Shown: positions 1 through 6,347, counted from the first letter of the stretch. The stretch is DNA of 7,642 nt from Acidobacteriota bacterium (GCA_020199975.1 JAIVJP010000377.1:1-7642), one strand, 5' to 3'. Notes: generated by a model from the letters alone, not told the origin. Made by a program: numbers and translations.

Positions 1-1518
1 GGTGTGGTGTCGACTTCCGGCACGGCTTTGCTACGCGGACAAACGCGCCGCGAGACTTTTACCAACAACTTCGGGTTTTTCGCTCAGGACGATTGGAAGG
101 TTACGTCTCGTCTCACATTGAATCTTGGTTTGCGTTACGAATATCTCGGCGTTTTGCAGGAAAAGGAAAACCGTCTGTCGAATTTTCTGTTTGACCGCGG
201 GTTGGTCCCTGTCGGCGACGCCGGCTTGAAGAATGTCTGGAACCCGGATTACAACAATTTCGCGCCGCGCGTTGGATTTGCTTACGATGTTTGGGGCGAA
301 GGCAAAACGATTGTGCGCGGCTCAGTCGGAATGTATTACGACACGCCTTCGCAAGATTATTTTCTATTGCAAAGTTTTCAAAACGGCGGACCCGGAAGTT
401 TGGGTTTGAATCCGCTGCCGGGTTTAGGAGTTTTCAACGTAGCTTTTCCGGCAGCCGCAACCATTCCTTACGGTCCGAACGTATCCATTTTTGGCGCGGC
501 AACAGGGGGACTGCCAACCTCGAACATTGCGCTTTTCGCCACCGATATCAACCAGCGCACACCCTATATTTTCAACTACAACGCAAACGTGCAGCAACAA
601 TTGATCAGAGACACAGTTTTGCAAGTGTCTTACGTCGGTTCGCAAGGACGGCGGTTGTATCGCGTGCGCGACATCAATCAAGCCACGCCCGGACCGGCGG
701 CAACGCGACAATCGCGCCGTCCGTTCAATGCGCAGTTTCCGCAATATTCGTTTATCAACTATCTTGAGACTTCTGCAAATTCCAGCTATAACGCTTTTCA
801 GGCAAATATCCGACAGCGTTTGACGAGCGGGCTGAATCTGAATGTTTCATACACTTTGTCAAAATCAACTGACGATGCTTCCAACGGAATTTACGGCGGC
901 ACACGCGGCGTTTCGTTTCCGCAGGATAGCTATAATCTGCAAGCGGAACGCGCCGTTTCAAGTTTCGACGTGCGGAATCGCTTCACCCTCAACTTCGTCT
1001 ATGATTTGAACTTTCTGCCTGAAAAATTCGGAAAGACTCGCTTGACCGAAGGCTGGCAGTTAAGCGGAATTTATACTGCCTCGAGCGGTATTCCGATTAC
1101 GCCGTTTTTGAGTACGGATGTGAGTGGCACGGGCGAACTCAATGACCGCCCGAACCTCACGGGAAATCCGAACAGCGGTCCGCGCACGGCTGAACAATGG
1201 TTCAATACTGCCGCATTTAGCATTCCGGCAGCCGGAACTTTCGGCAATGCGCCGCGCAATTCCATTATCGGTCCGCCCGTCAATATTTTCGATTTTTCGC
1301 TTAACAAGACGACGAGGATTGTTGAAAATGTTTCGCTGCAATTTCGCGCCGAAGCGTTCAATCTTTTCAATCGGCCGAATTTTAGTTTGCCGAATGTGGA
1401 TAGAAGCAGTTCTGCTTTCGGCGCGATTAGCGAAACGCCCGACGTAACGGCAGGGAATCCGCGTCTGGGCGAAGGCGGACCGCGAGTGCTGCAATTTGGG
1501 CTTAAGCTAATCTTCTAA
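1..1518 (+). CDS. TonB-dependent receptor, Oar-like, C-terminal part (5' end outside window)
   Basis: This is an outer-membrane beta-barrel receptor, expected to take up a large or scarce substrate using TonB energy; the substrate cannot be told from sequence. The frame is open from base 1, so the first GTG codons are internal and not a start. About 505 residues remain. Visible are repeated amphipathic barrel strands with alternating aromatics, for example FFAQDDWKVTSRLTLNLGLRYEY near residues 25-47, NFAPRVGFAYDVW near 85-97 and LNVSYTLSKSTDDA near 280-293. The chain ends LQFGLKLIF with a terminal Phe, the normal outer-membrane assembly signal, so the 3' end is intact. Acidobacterial Oar-like receptors are usually about 1000-1200 residues, with an N-terminal carboxypeptidase-regulatory-like domain and plug; both would lie upstream. 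Codon use is more A/T-rich at third positions than in the genes that follow. The family is clear; the subfamily is inferred from memory of similar sequences. Confidence 0.88.
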   Translation, partial: GVVSTSGTALLRGQTRRETFTNNFGFFAQDDWKVTSRLTLNLGLRYEYLGVLQEKENRLSNFLFDRGLVPVGDAGLKNVWNPDYNNFAPRVGFAYDVWGEGKTIVRGSVGMYYDTPSQDYFLLQSFQNGGPGSLGLNPLPGLGVFNVAFPAAATIPYGPNVSIFGAATGGLPTSNIALFATDINQRTPYIFNYNANVQQQLIRDTVLQVSYVGSQGRRLYRVRDINQATPGPAATRQSRRPFNAQFPQYSFINYLETSANSSYNAFQANIRQRLTSGLNLNVSYTLSKSTDDASNGIYGGTRGVSFPQDSYNLQAERAVSSFDVRNRFTLNFVYDLNFLPEKFGKTRLTEGWQLSGIYTASSGIPITPFLSTDVSGTGELNDRPNLTGNPNSGPRTAEQWFNTAAFSIPAAGTFGNAPRNSIIGPPVNIFDFSLNKTTRIVENVSLQFRAEAFNLFNRPNFSLPNVDRSSSAFGAISETPDVTAGNPRLGEGGPRVLQFGLKLIF

Positions 1519-1684
1519 AGTCTTGACTCGAACGTCTGAGGTGGATTGTTAGGCAGCGGTCACCTGATCAAGCTCATCAGTTAGTTAAGCTCTCGCAGCT
1601 CTCCATCCGACTTTCTTTTCATCCCTTTTAATGGAGCTTTACTGGTTCCGAGCTCTAATTGAATACAACGCCAATCAAATACAC

Positions 1685-1689
1685 GAGGA
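1685..1689 (+). promoter_or_regulatory. Ribosome binding site deciding the M16 start (GAGGA)
   Basis: GAGGA lies 8 nt before the ATG at 1698. It favours that ATG over the in-frame TTG at 1659, which would add 13 residues in front of a signal peptide. The rest of the 179-nt spacer from 1519 holds no gene and no convincing terminator. A weak imperfect hairpin (CTGAT/ATCAG) lies near 1564-1580. Confidence 0.7.
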
Positions 1690-1697
1690 TTAGCAGA

Positions 1698-3437
1698 ATG
1701 AAAAAAATCTCTATTAGTTTTCTGGCCCTACTACTCTGCGTGCAGTTCGCCGCGGCGCAGAAAGTGCCGGTGCAGGAAATCGTCCTGGACAATGGGATGC
1801 GCCTGCTGCTGGTACCACGCAAGGGCGATCCAAACGTTGCCGCCGGCTGGGTGGCTCGCGTCGGTTCGGTCAATGAACGTCCGGGTATCACCGGCCTCTC
1901 GCATCTCTTCGAGCACATGATGTTTAAGGGCACGCACGCCATCGGCACAAAAGACATCGCTGAGAATCTAAAACTCATAAAGGAAATGGACGACGTGCGC
2001 GCCGAACTCCGAAAGGAACAGCAGACGCTCATCCTGAAAGCACGGCTCGGCGAAATCTCCGACAGCAAAGACCCGAGGCATCGTTCGGAGCGCCACAATG
2101 AACTACTCGCGAAGTTTGAAGAGCTGACCAAACGGGAAAAGGACTTAATGGTCAAGGACGAGTTCGACCGTATCTACACGACCGCGGGCGGGTCCGGCAT
2201 GAACGCCGGCACCAGCAACGATTTCACCGTCTATTTCATTAACGTCCCGGCTAACAAGCTCGAACTCTGGTTCTGGATGGAATCAGATCGTTTGCGCAAT
2301 CCCGTCTTCCGTGAGTTTTATTCCGAGCGTGACGTGGTCCACGAAGAACGGCGTCTGCGCACCGACAGCACCCCGACCGGCAAGTTTAATGAACAATACG
2401 AGTCGATGTTCTGGCAGTCGTCACCATACGGTTGGCCCGTTGTGGGCTGGCCCAGCGATCTCGAAGGCATCACGCGCGAAGAAGCGCTCGACTATTTTGC
2501 CATCAACTACGCACCCAACAATCTGACCGCCTGCCTCGTCGGCGACGTCGATCCGGCGCGCGCCAAAGAACTCGCTCAGCAATACTTCGGGCGTCTGCCG
2601 CGCGGACCGCGCCCGCCCGAGCCTGTACGCACAAGCGAGATGCCCCAACTCGCCGAGAAGCGCATGGTCGCCTGGGCCGAGACCGTCCCCCAGGCGCGTG
2701 TTCGTTATCACACCGTTGCCGAAGGCCATCCAGACGATTTCGCGCTCGAAATCCTGGGCAGTCTGCTCAGTGGTCGCACGGGACGGCTCTACAAGTCGCT
2801 CGTGCTGCAACAATCAGTCGCCAACAGTGCGGGCGCCGGGCAGGACGGGCGCAAGTATGAAGGCCTCTTCGAGTTGACCGGAGTGGCGAAACCCGGCAAA
2901 ACGCCGGAGGAAGTGGAGCAGGCGCTTTACAAGGAGATCGAACGGATGCAGAAGGAGTTGGTTGACGCGAACGAGCTGCAGAAAGTGAAGAACCAGTATG
3001 CCGCCAACAACTTTCGTGGTATCCAATCAAACTTCGGATTGATGGTCCAACTCCTGCTGCGCGACAGCAACCGCGGCTGGGAAACGATCAATACCGATCC
3101 GGCGCGCCACCAGGCTGTGACGCCGGAAGATGTTCGTCGCGTCGCCAATACCTACTTCAAACCTGAGAATCGCACCATCGCCATCTACTACACGAAGAAG
3201 AAGGCTGACGGCGCCGTGGAAGATCCCGCACTCGCCGGCTTGACCGATCAGGAGAAGGCCCAAATCGCTCAGATGAAGGGGACGCTCTCGCAGGCGAAGG
3301 CCGAACAGATCAAAATGATGCTTTCCCGGTTCGAACAAGAAGCGGGCTCTGCTCCCCCCGACAAACAGAATTTCATTAAGGTGGTCAAAAAGATGCTGGA
3401 AGATCGGCTCAAGCAACTCGAAGGAGGTAAACAGTAA
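1698..3437 (+). CDS. Periplasmic M16 zinc metallopeptidase, catalytic subunit
   Basis: This is an insulinase-fold (M16) endopeptidase of 579 residues, exported: MKKISISFLALLLCVQFAAAQ is a signal peptide with likely cleavage after Ala20. The inverted zinc motif HLFEH is at residues 69-73 (zinc ligands His69 and His73, catalytic Glu72). The third ligand is most likely Glu217 in ERDVVHEE. In ordinary M16 enzymes that Glu follows the motif by about 75 residues; here 143 residues intervene, because a charged, probably helical insert occupies roughly residues 88-155. Similar inserts occur in other exported bacterial M16 proteins as I recall. The second M16 domain covers about 260-500, followed by an 80-residue charged helical tail rich in Lys, Glu and Gln. 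The start is set by the GAGGA site and the signal peptide. The gene ends 2 nt before the next M16 gene, so the two are very likely co-transcribed and form a heterodimer. The natural substrate is unknown. Confidence 0.92.
   Translation: MKKISISFLALLLCVQFAAAQKVPVQEIVLDNGMRLLLVPRKGDPNVAAGWVARVGSVNERPGITGLSHLFEHMMFKGTHAIGTKDIAENLKLIKEMDDVRAELRKEQQTLILKARLGEISDSKDPRHRSERHNELLAKFEELTKREKDLMVKDEFDRIYTTAGGSGMNAGTSNDFTVYFINVPANKLELWFWMESDRLRNPVFREFYSERDVVHEERRLRTDSTPTGKFNEQYESMFWQSSPYGWPVVGWPSDLEGITREEALDYFAINYAPNNLTACLVGDVDPARAKELAQQYFGRLPRGPRPPEPVRTSEMPQLAEKRMVAWAETVPQARVRYHTVAEGHPDDFALEILGSLLSGRTGRLYKSLVLQQSVANSAGAGQDGRKYEGLFELTGVAKPGKTPEEVEQALYKEIERMQKELVDANELQKVKNQYAANNFRGIQSNFGLMVQLLLRDSNRGWETINTDPARHQAVTPEDVRRVANTYFKPENRTIAIYYTKKKADGAVEDPALAGLTDQEKAQIAQMKGTLSQAKAEQIKMMLSRFEQEAGSAPPDKQNFIKVVKKMLEDRLKQLEGGKQ
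3421..3427 (+). promoter_or_regulatory. Shine-Dalgarno AAGGAGG inside the end of the first M16 gene
   Basis: AAGGAGG sits within the last codons of the first M16 gene, 12 nt before the ATG at 3440. It supports that start and suggests translational coupling: ribosomes ending at the TAA (3435-3437) are 2 nt from the next start. Confidence 0.75.
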
Positions 3438-3439
3438 TC

Positions 3440-4816
3440 ATGAGAAACCGCTTGAGGAATCCCCACACGAATCTAAGGCCGCTTTCCGCACTTCTGGCCC
3501 TCGTCCTGCTGACGCTGTCGCCCACAGGCGTGCTGACGCAGACGCCGCAAATTCCCGCGCACCCGCGCGAGTTGAAATACACGACGCTGACTTACACGCC
3601 GCCGAAGCGTGATCAGTACCGTCATGTACTATCAAATGGCGTGGTTGCTTACCTCGTCGAAGACCACGACCTGCCGCTGGTTAATGTTTCGATCCTCGTC
3701 CGCACCGGATCATATCTCGACCCGGCGGGTAAAGAAGGGCTCGCCGCGCTTACCGGTACCCAAATGCGTGTTGGAGGCACGACCTCAAAGACCGCCGAGG
3801 AGTTTGACGAAGCCGCCGATTTTCTGGCGGCAAACATCATAAACCTTATCGGCCCGACCCAGGGCAACGCTAACCTTAATCTGCTGGCCAAGGACGTCGA
3901 TCAAGGCCTGGCGCTTTATTTCGACATGACCAAAGCCTCGATCGACGGCATTACGCGCGAAGATATGATCGCCTTCCACCAGAGATATTATCAACCTGCC
4001 GGCTTCATCTTCGCCGTCTCTGGCGATTTCAAAACGAAGGACATGCTGGCCAAACTCGAAACGGCGACGAAGGGCTGGCTCGTCAACAAGCAGGCGGTGC
4101 CCGCAGTTCCTAAACCGACGAATACTCTCGTGGCCGGCGTCTATGCCGTGCACAAGGGCGATGTGAATCAGGGTCGTGTAAGCATCGGACACACCGGCGC
4201 GCTGCGTGATTCGCCGGACGCATACGCGCTTGAGATCATGAACGACATCCTCGGTGGGGGCGGTTTCACCTCGCGCATCACGTCGCGCGTGCGTTCGGAC
4301 GAGGGACTCGCCTACAGCGCAGGTTCAAACTTCGGGCTAGGTGTCTACTATCCCGGCAACTTCCGGGCGTCATTTCAGTCGAAAAACCCCACGACATCGC
4401 AGGCCATCGACATCGTCATGGAAGAGATCAACCGCTTACGCACAACCAAGGTAACGAACGAAGAACTCGAGACGGCGAAGAACTCGGCCATCGAAGTTTT
4501 CCCGCGCATCTTCGCAACCGCAGCGCAGGTAGCCAGCACCTTCGCGCAAGACGAGTATACGAAGCGGCCGGCTGACTACTGGACGACTTATCGCGATCGC
4601 ATCCGGGCGATCACCGCTGACGATGTGCAGCGCGTCGCTCAGAAATACCTCCAGCCGGACAAACTGGTAGTGCTCGTCGTTGGCAACATTGACGAGATTA
4701 GCAAAGGCAATCCCGACAAGCCGCAATACTCGCTTGCGAAGATTGCGAAGGACGGACAGATTCGGCGCATCCCCTTGCCGGATCCTTTGACCCTGATTTA
4801 TCCGAGCACGCCTTAG
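3440..4816 (+). CDS. Periplasmic M16 peptidase-like protein, non-catalytic partner
   Basis: This is an M16-fold protein of 458 residues that has lost the zinc site. Where active members read GLAHLxEH, this one reads GLAALTGT (residues 100-107), so both His ligands and the catalytic Glu are replaced. It keeps the R/Y pair typical of the partner subunit: Arg285 and Tyr292 in RSDEGLAYS, just after the glycine-rich LGGGGFTSR stretch (271-279). Two M16 domains are present, about 55-225 and 235-415. An N-terminal hydrophobic stretch (residues 15-28, after several Arg) looks like a signal peptide, with cleavage near residue 33. In known heterodimeric bacterial M16B enzymes and mitochondrial processing peptidase, a zinc subunit pairs with a subunit lacking zinc; the order and 2-nt spacing here fit that model. 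Heterodimer formation is inferred, loss of the motif is seen directly. Confidence 0.9.
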   Translation: MRNRLRNPHTNLRPLSALLALVLLTLSPTGVLTQTPQIPAHPRELKYTTLTYTPPKRDQYRHVLSNGVVAYLVEDHDLPLVNVSILVRTGSYLDPAGKEGLAALTGTQMRVGGTTSKTAEEFDEAADFLAANIINLIGPTQGNANLNLLAKDVDQGLALYFDMTKASIDGITREDMIAFHQRYYQPAGFIFAVSGDFKTKDMLAKLETATKGWLVNKQAVPAVPKPTNTLVAGVYAVHKGDVNQGRVSIGHTGALRDSPDAYALEIMNDILGGGGFTSRITSRVRSDEGLAYSAGSNFGLGVYYPGNFRASFQSKNPTTSQAIDIVMEEINRLRTTKVTNEELETAKNSAIEVFPRIFATAAQVASTFAQDEYTKRPADYWTTYRDRIRAITADDVQRVAQKYLQPDKLVVLVVGNIDEISKGNPDKPQYSLAKIAKDGQIRRIPLPDPLTLIYPSTP

Positions 4817-4850
4817 CCTTAGCTGTGGCACAGATCACAGTTTGTGCGGA

Positions 4851-4897
4851 GCCGCTTTGGTTTCTTAAGGTTTTAAGGCTCGCCAATCCAAAGCGGC
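4851..4897. repeat. 10-bp perfect inverted repeat in the convergent spacer
   Basis: GCCGCTTTGG (4851-4860) is exactly complemented by CCAAAGCGGC (4888-4897), separated by 27 nt that contain a small inner palindrome, CTTAA/TTAAG (4864-4877). No T-run follows, so it is not a classical intrinsic terminator, although it could still end or protect the M16 transcript. A shorter inverted pair, GCACA/TGTGC, lies just upstream (4828-4847). The block looks like part of a dispersed intergenic element, but I cannot search for other copies. Confidence 0.6.
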
Positions 4898-4917
4898 GTC
4901 GCGCTACTACCACCCCA

Positions 4918-4932
4918 GCGCGGCTGCCGCGC
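4918..4932. repeat. GC-rich hairpin (6-bp stem, 3-nt loop)
   Basis: GCGCGG and CCGCGC flank the loop CTG. The stem is very stable for its size and lies between the 10-bp inverted repeat and the 8-bp tandem repeat. No T-tract follows, so a terminator role is not supported. Confidence 0.55.
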
Positions 4933-4958
4933 CGAGGACCCCGGGCTTGCCACCGCAC

Positions 4959-4990
4959 TCCAAATCTCCAAGTCTCCAAATCTCCAAATC
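4959..4990. repeat. Four tandem copies of an 8-bp unit, TCCAAATC
   Basis: The units are TCCAAATC, TCCAAGTC, TCCAAATC and TCCAAATC, with a single A-to-G change in the second copy. The array is followed directly by TGTTTTTCAG. It is a slippage-prone microsatellite in the spacer between the convergent M16 operon and the flavoprotein gene. Eight bases is not a multiple of three, so it is not a coding repeat. With the hairpins before it, it may mark the end of a small mobile or REP-like element. Confidence 0.8.
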
Positions 4991-5043
4991 TGTTTTTCAG
5001 CAGCTTCTTAGGGACCATCAGATGCGTCCGATCAAGCTGTGCG

Positions 5044-5712
5044 CTACACAAACGTACACACATCCTCAAGTCTCTTCCTCTTTATGACAGGCACCATCGC
5101 ACCTTCGCCTGGATAGCCTACGACCAACAAAAGAAAGGGAGATTCGTTGCTTGGCCTTCCCAGTATTTCATTCAAGAACTTCATAGGACTTGGCGTGTGC
5201 GTGAGCGAAACAAGGCCAACCTGTTGGATCGCCGTGATTAACAGACCGGTTGCGATTCCCACCGACTCTTTGGGATAGTAATGCTTAACCTGCCCACCAG
5301 TCGGCAACCTTCCATATCGTTCTTCAAATATTGCTATCAGATACGGAGCTATCTCTAGAAACGGCTTGTGCTCGTCTGTGCCCAGGGGCGCAAGCGCCTC
5401 CAGCCACTCTTTAGGCGCGCGGTGGTTGTAAAACTCTTTTTCCTCTTCCTCGGCAGCCACCCTGATCTGGCGTTTCACGGATGGATCGGAGACGACTACA
5501 AAGTGCCAGGGCTGAAGGTTTGCTCCACTCGGTGCTGTAGATGCCGCAAGAATACAGCACTCAATGATCTCACGAGGAACGGGACGATTGGAGAACTGGC
5601 GCACAGTTCGTCTGCGCCGCATCTGTTCATAAAATGAAACTGCACGCTGTTTCATTTCATCAATGTGATACTCATGGTAGTCGGTAAGCGCGATGAATTT
5701 CGGTGATGACAC
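5044..5712 (-). CDS. Nitroreductase-family flavoprotein, iodotyrosine-deiodinase-like
   Basis: This is an FMN-dependent nitroreductase-fold protein of 222 residues, near the usual length. No signal peptide is seen, so it is cytosolic and probably a homodimer. FMN-contact motifs are RRRRTVR (32-38), TAPSGAN (59-65), THTP (171-174) and a C-terminal basic KRKR (211-214). It aligns by eye with the iodotyrosine deiodinase (IYD) branch rather than with NfsA/NfsB: EEEEKEFYNHR places Glu91 and Tyr95 four residues apart, and Lys116 lies 21 after Tyr95, the same spacing as human IYD Glu157, Tyr161 and Lys182, which close over the zwitterion of halotyrosine. Bacterial IYD homologues reductively dehalogenate halotyrosines in vitro; the physiological substrate here is inferred only. 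The GTG start is chosen because AAGGAG lies 6 nt upstream. It lies 62 nt downstream of the arsS remnant on the same strand, and converges on the M16 operon. Confidence 0.9.
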   Translation of the reverse strand: MSSPKFIALTDYHEYHIDEMKQRAVSFYEQMRRRRTVRQFSNRPVPREIIECCILAASTAPSGANLQPWHFVVVSDPSVKRQIRVAAEEEEKEFYNHRAPKEWLEALAPLGTDEHKPFLEIAPYLIAIFEERYGRLPTGGQVKHYYPKESVGIATGLLITAIQQVGLVSLTHTPSPMKFLNEILGRPSNESPFLLLVVGYPGEGAMVPVIKRKRLEDVCTFV

Positions 5713-5718
5713 CCGCGA

Positions 5719-5724
5719 CTCCTT
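5719..5724 (-). promoter_or_regulatory. Ribosome binding site AAGGAG for the flavoprotein gene
   Basis: On the minus strand AAGGAG precedes the GTG start (5712-5710) by 6 nt. This strong match decides for a GTG start, although internal ATG codons exist at Met20 and Met31. Confidence 0.75.
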
Positions 5725-5774
5725 TCAAGCAGGTTTGGCAATCTCGATGAGCGTGGCAGCTCACGGCTATCTAC

Positions 5775-6177
5775 TCATCCGGTATTTACGACCGCGCCGC
5801 AGGATGATCCTGCGCCCGCGGTGCAGCCGAAGCAATGCGAGATTAAGTTGACAACACCGTTGTTAGGCTTGCTTTGGCGTTAATGTCATCACACCGAGTG
5901 GTTGTGGCCCCGGCGATACTCTTCAATCTCCTTCTTCCTTTCTCGCCCTATTTCTTCCAGCTTTTCCAGCCATCTCTCCCTGCGGATCGAAATCCGCGAT
6001 CAATTGGGGCAACTCCGGCGCAACGCCGAGTTCCAGCATTTGATTGAAATCGCAATCATAGAGTCGTCCGGTCCAGTCTACGCTGACGAGAGTGCGACAC
6101 ATCAATCCTTCAACCGCGCATGGATTAAATGCTTCGACAAGCTTGCTCCAGTATGGCGTTAAAAACGATTGGACACC
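5775..6177 (-). pseudogene. arsS: arsS remnant: C-terminal end of arsenosugar radical SAM protein, truncated and interrupted
   Basis: ArsS is a radical SAM enzyme of arsenosugar biosynthesis, about 330-350 residues, with a C-terminal Cys-rich domain (DUF3641). Here only the C-terminal part remains. Piece one, read from 6153 down, gives PYWSKLVEAFNP, then GLMCRTLVSVDW and YDCDFNQMLELG, then LIADFDP near 5985. Piece two, in the +1 frame from 5837 to the TGA at 5775-5777, gives HCFGCTAGAGSSCG, the family's C-terminal Cys signature. In intact members only about 12-15 residues separate DFDP from HCFGC; here about 149 nt do, with stops in every frame (TGA at 5923-5925; TGA TGA and TAA around 5880-5890). 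The N-terminal radical SAM domain with its CxxxCxxC cluster is absent, and an in-frame TAA lies at 6178-6180. Assignment rests on motif recall, but two independent signatures in order on one strand make it secure. The last Cys codon is TGC, not the TGA seen in selenoprotein relatives. Confidence 0.82.
5838..5962 (-). other. Extra sequence interrupting the arsS remnant (bounds approximate)
   Basis: This stretch separates the two parts of the arsS C-terminus and shifts the frame by one, so its net length is about 100-115 nt. It carries a purine-rich run on the minus strand. One frame of that run reads a charged helix-like peptide (ERWLEKLEEIGRERKKEIE, then EYRRGHNHSV and two stops). A small hairpin ACAAC-GGT-GTTGT lies near 5850-5862. 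No transposase, clear terminal inverted repeats or target duplication were found. I do not recognise the element; it could be an insertion or a rearranged fragment of another gene. Confidence 0.45.
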
Positions 6178-6347
6178 TTACAAGCGGCATCCCTCATCCA
6201 TCCATCTACATCATTGACCGGGCCGCGATCGTGCGCTTCGTTGAAGTCCGACAGAATTACGTCTTCCGCGTCAAGATGAACACCATTCTCGCCGAGTTGC
6301 AAGAGGCTGGCTTAACGGACGGAATAAGAATCAAAGGGCAAGAGTAA
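6165..6347 (+). pseudogene. Peroxiredoxin (AhpC/TSA) C-terminal remnant
   Basis: From 6186 the plus strand reads GIPHPSIYIIDRAAIVRFVE, then VRQNYVFRVKMNTILAELQE, ending at TAA 6345-6347. This matches the final strands and helix of AhpC/TSA-type thiol peroxidases (GIPHPxxFVIDRxGxVRF, NYRxR, then a closing ILAEL helix). Only about 50 recognisable residues remain; the thioredoxin-fold core and the peroxidatic Cys are missing. The frame runs back into antisense arsS sequence, so the ATG at 6129 is not a real start. The remnant is head to head with arsS. Peroxiredoxin-like genes are common around arsenic-metabolism loci, which fits a shared former locus. Family assignment is by motif recall on a short segment. 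Confidence 0.6.

Noticed and set aside
1548..1554. GTTAGGC, an integron attC-like core site (also at 5861-5867)
   Set aside because: Neither copy has a matching RYYYAAC partner at attC distance, and there is no integron integrase or cassette array. Seven-base matches are expected by chance.
1659..1697. TTG start extending the first M16 protein by 13 residues
   Set aside because: The ATG at 1698 has GAGGA 8 nt upstream and begins a textbook signal peptide; the extension would bury it.
4959..4990. Tandem repeat considered as a CRISPR-like array or iteron origin
   Set aside because: The units are 8 bp and directly abutting with no spacers. There is no cas or rep gene and no DnaA-box cluster nearby.
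5001..5039. CAGCTT/AAGCTG inverted pair near the 3' end of the flavoprotein gene as an intrinsic terminator
   Set aside because: The loop is 27 nt, the stem only 6 bp, and on the minus strand it is followed by an A-run instead of a T-run.
4825..5241. A 138-codon plus-strand reading frame across the convergent spacer
   Set aside because: It translates the inverted and tandem repeats and then runs antisense to the well-supported flavoprotein gene. There is no ribosome binding site and no recognisable domain.
5775..5837. A selenocysteine codon in the ArsS-type C-terminal signature
   Set aside because: Some relatives use TGA at the final Cys position, but here the codon is TGC (5801-5799), and the TGA at 5777-5775 is an ordinary stop.
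5923..6105. A 60-codon minus-strand frame taken as a small independent gene
   Set aside because: The ArsS homology continues upstream of its TTG start (EAFNPCAVEG) and resumes downstream in another frame, so it is a piece of a broken gene.
5902..6162. Plus-strand 86-codon frame over the arsS remnant
   Set aside because: It is antisense to recognisable ArsS motifs and is only a shadow; the Ser/Phe-rich start is the complement of a purine-rich run.
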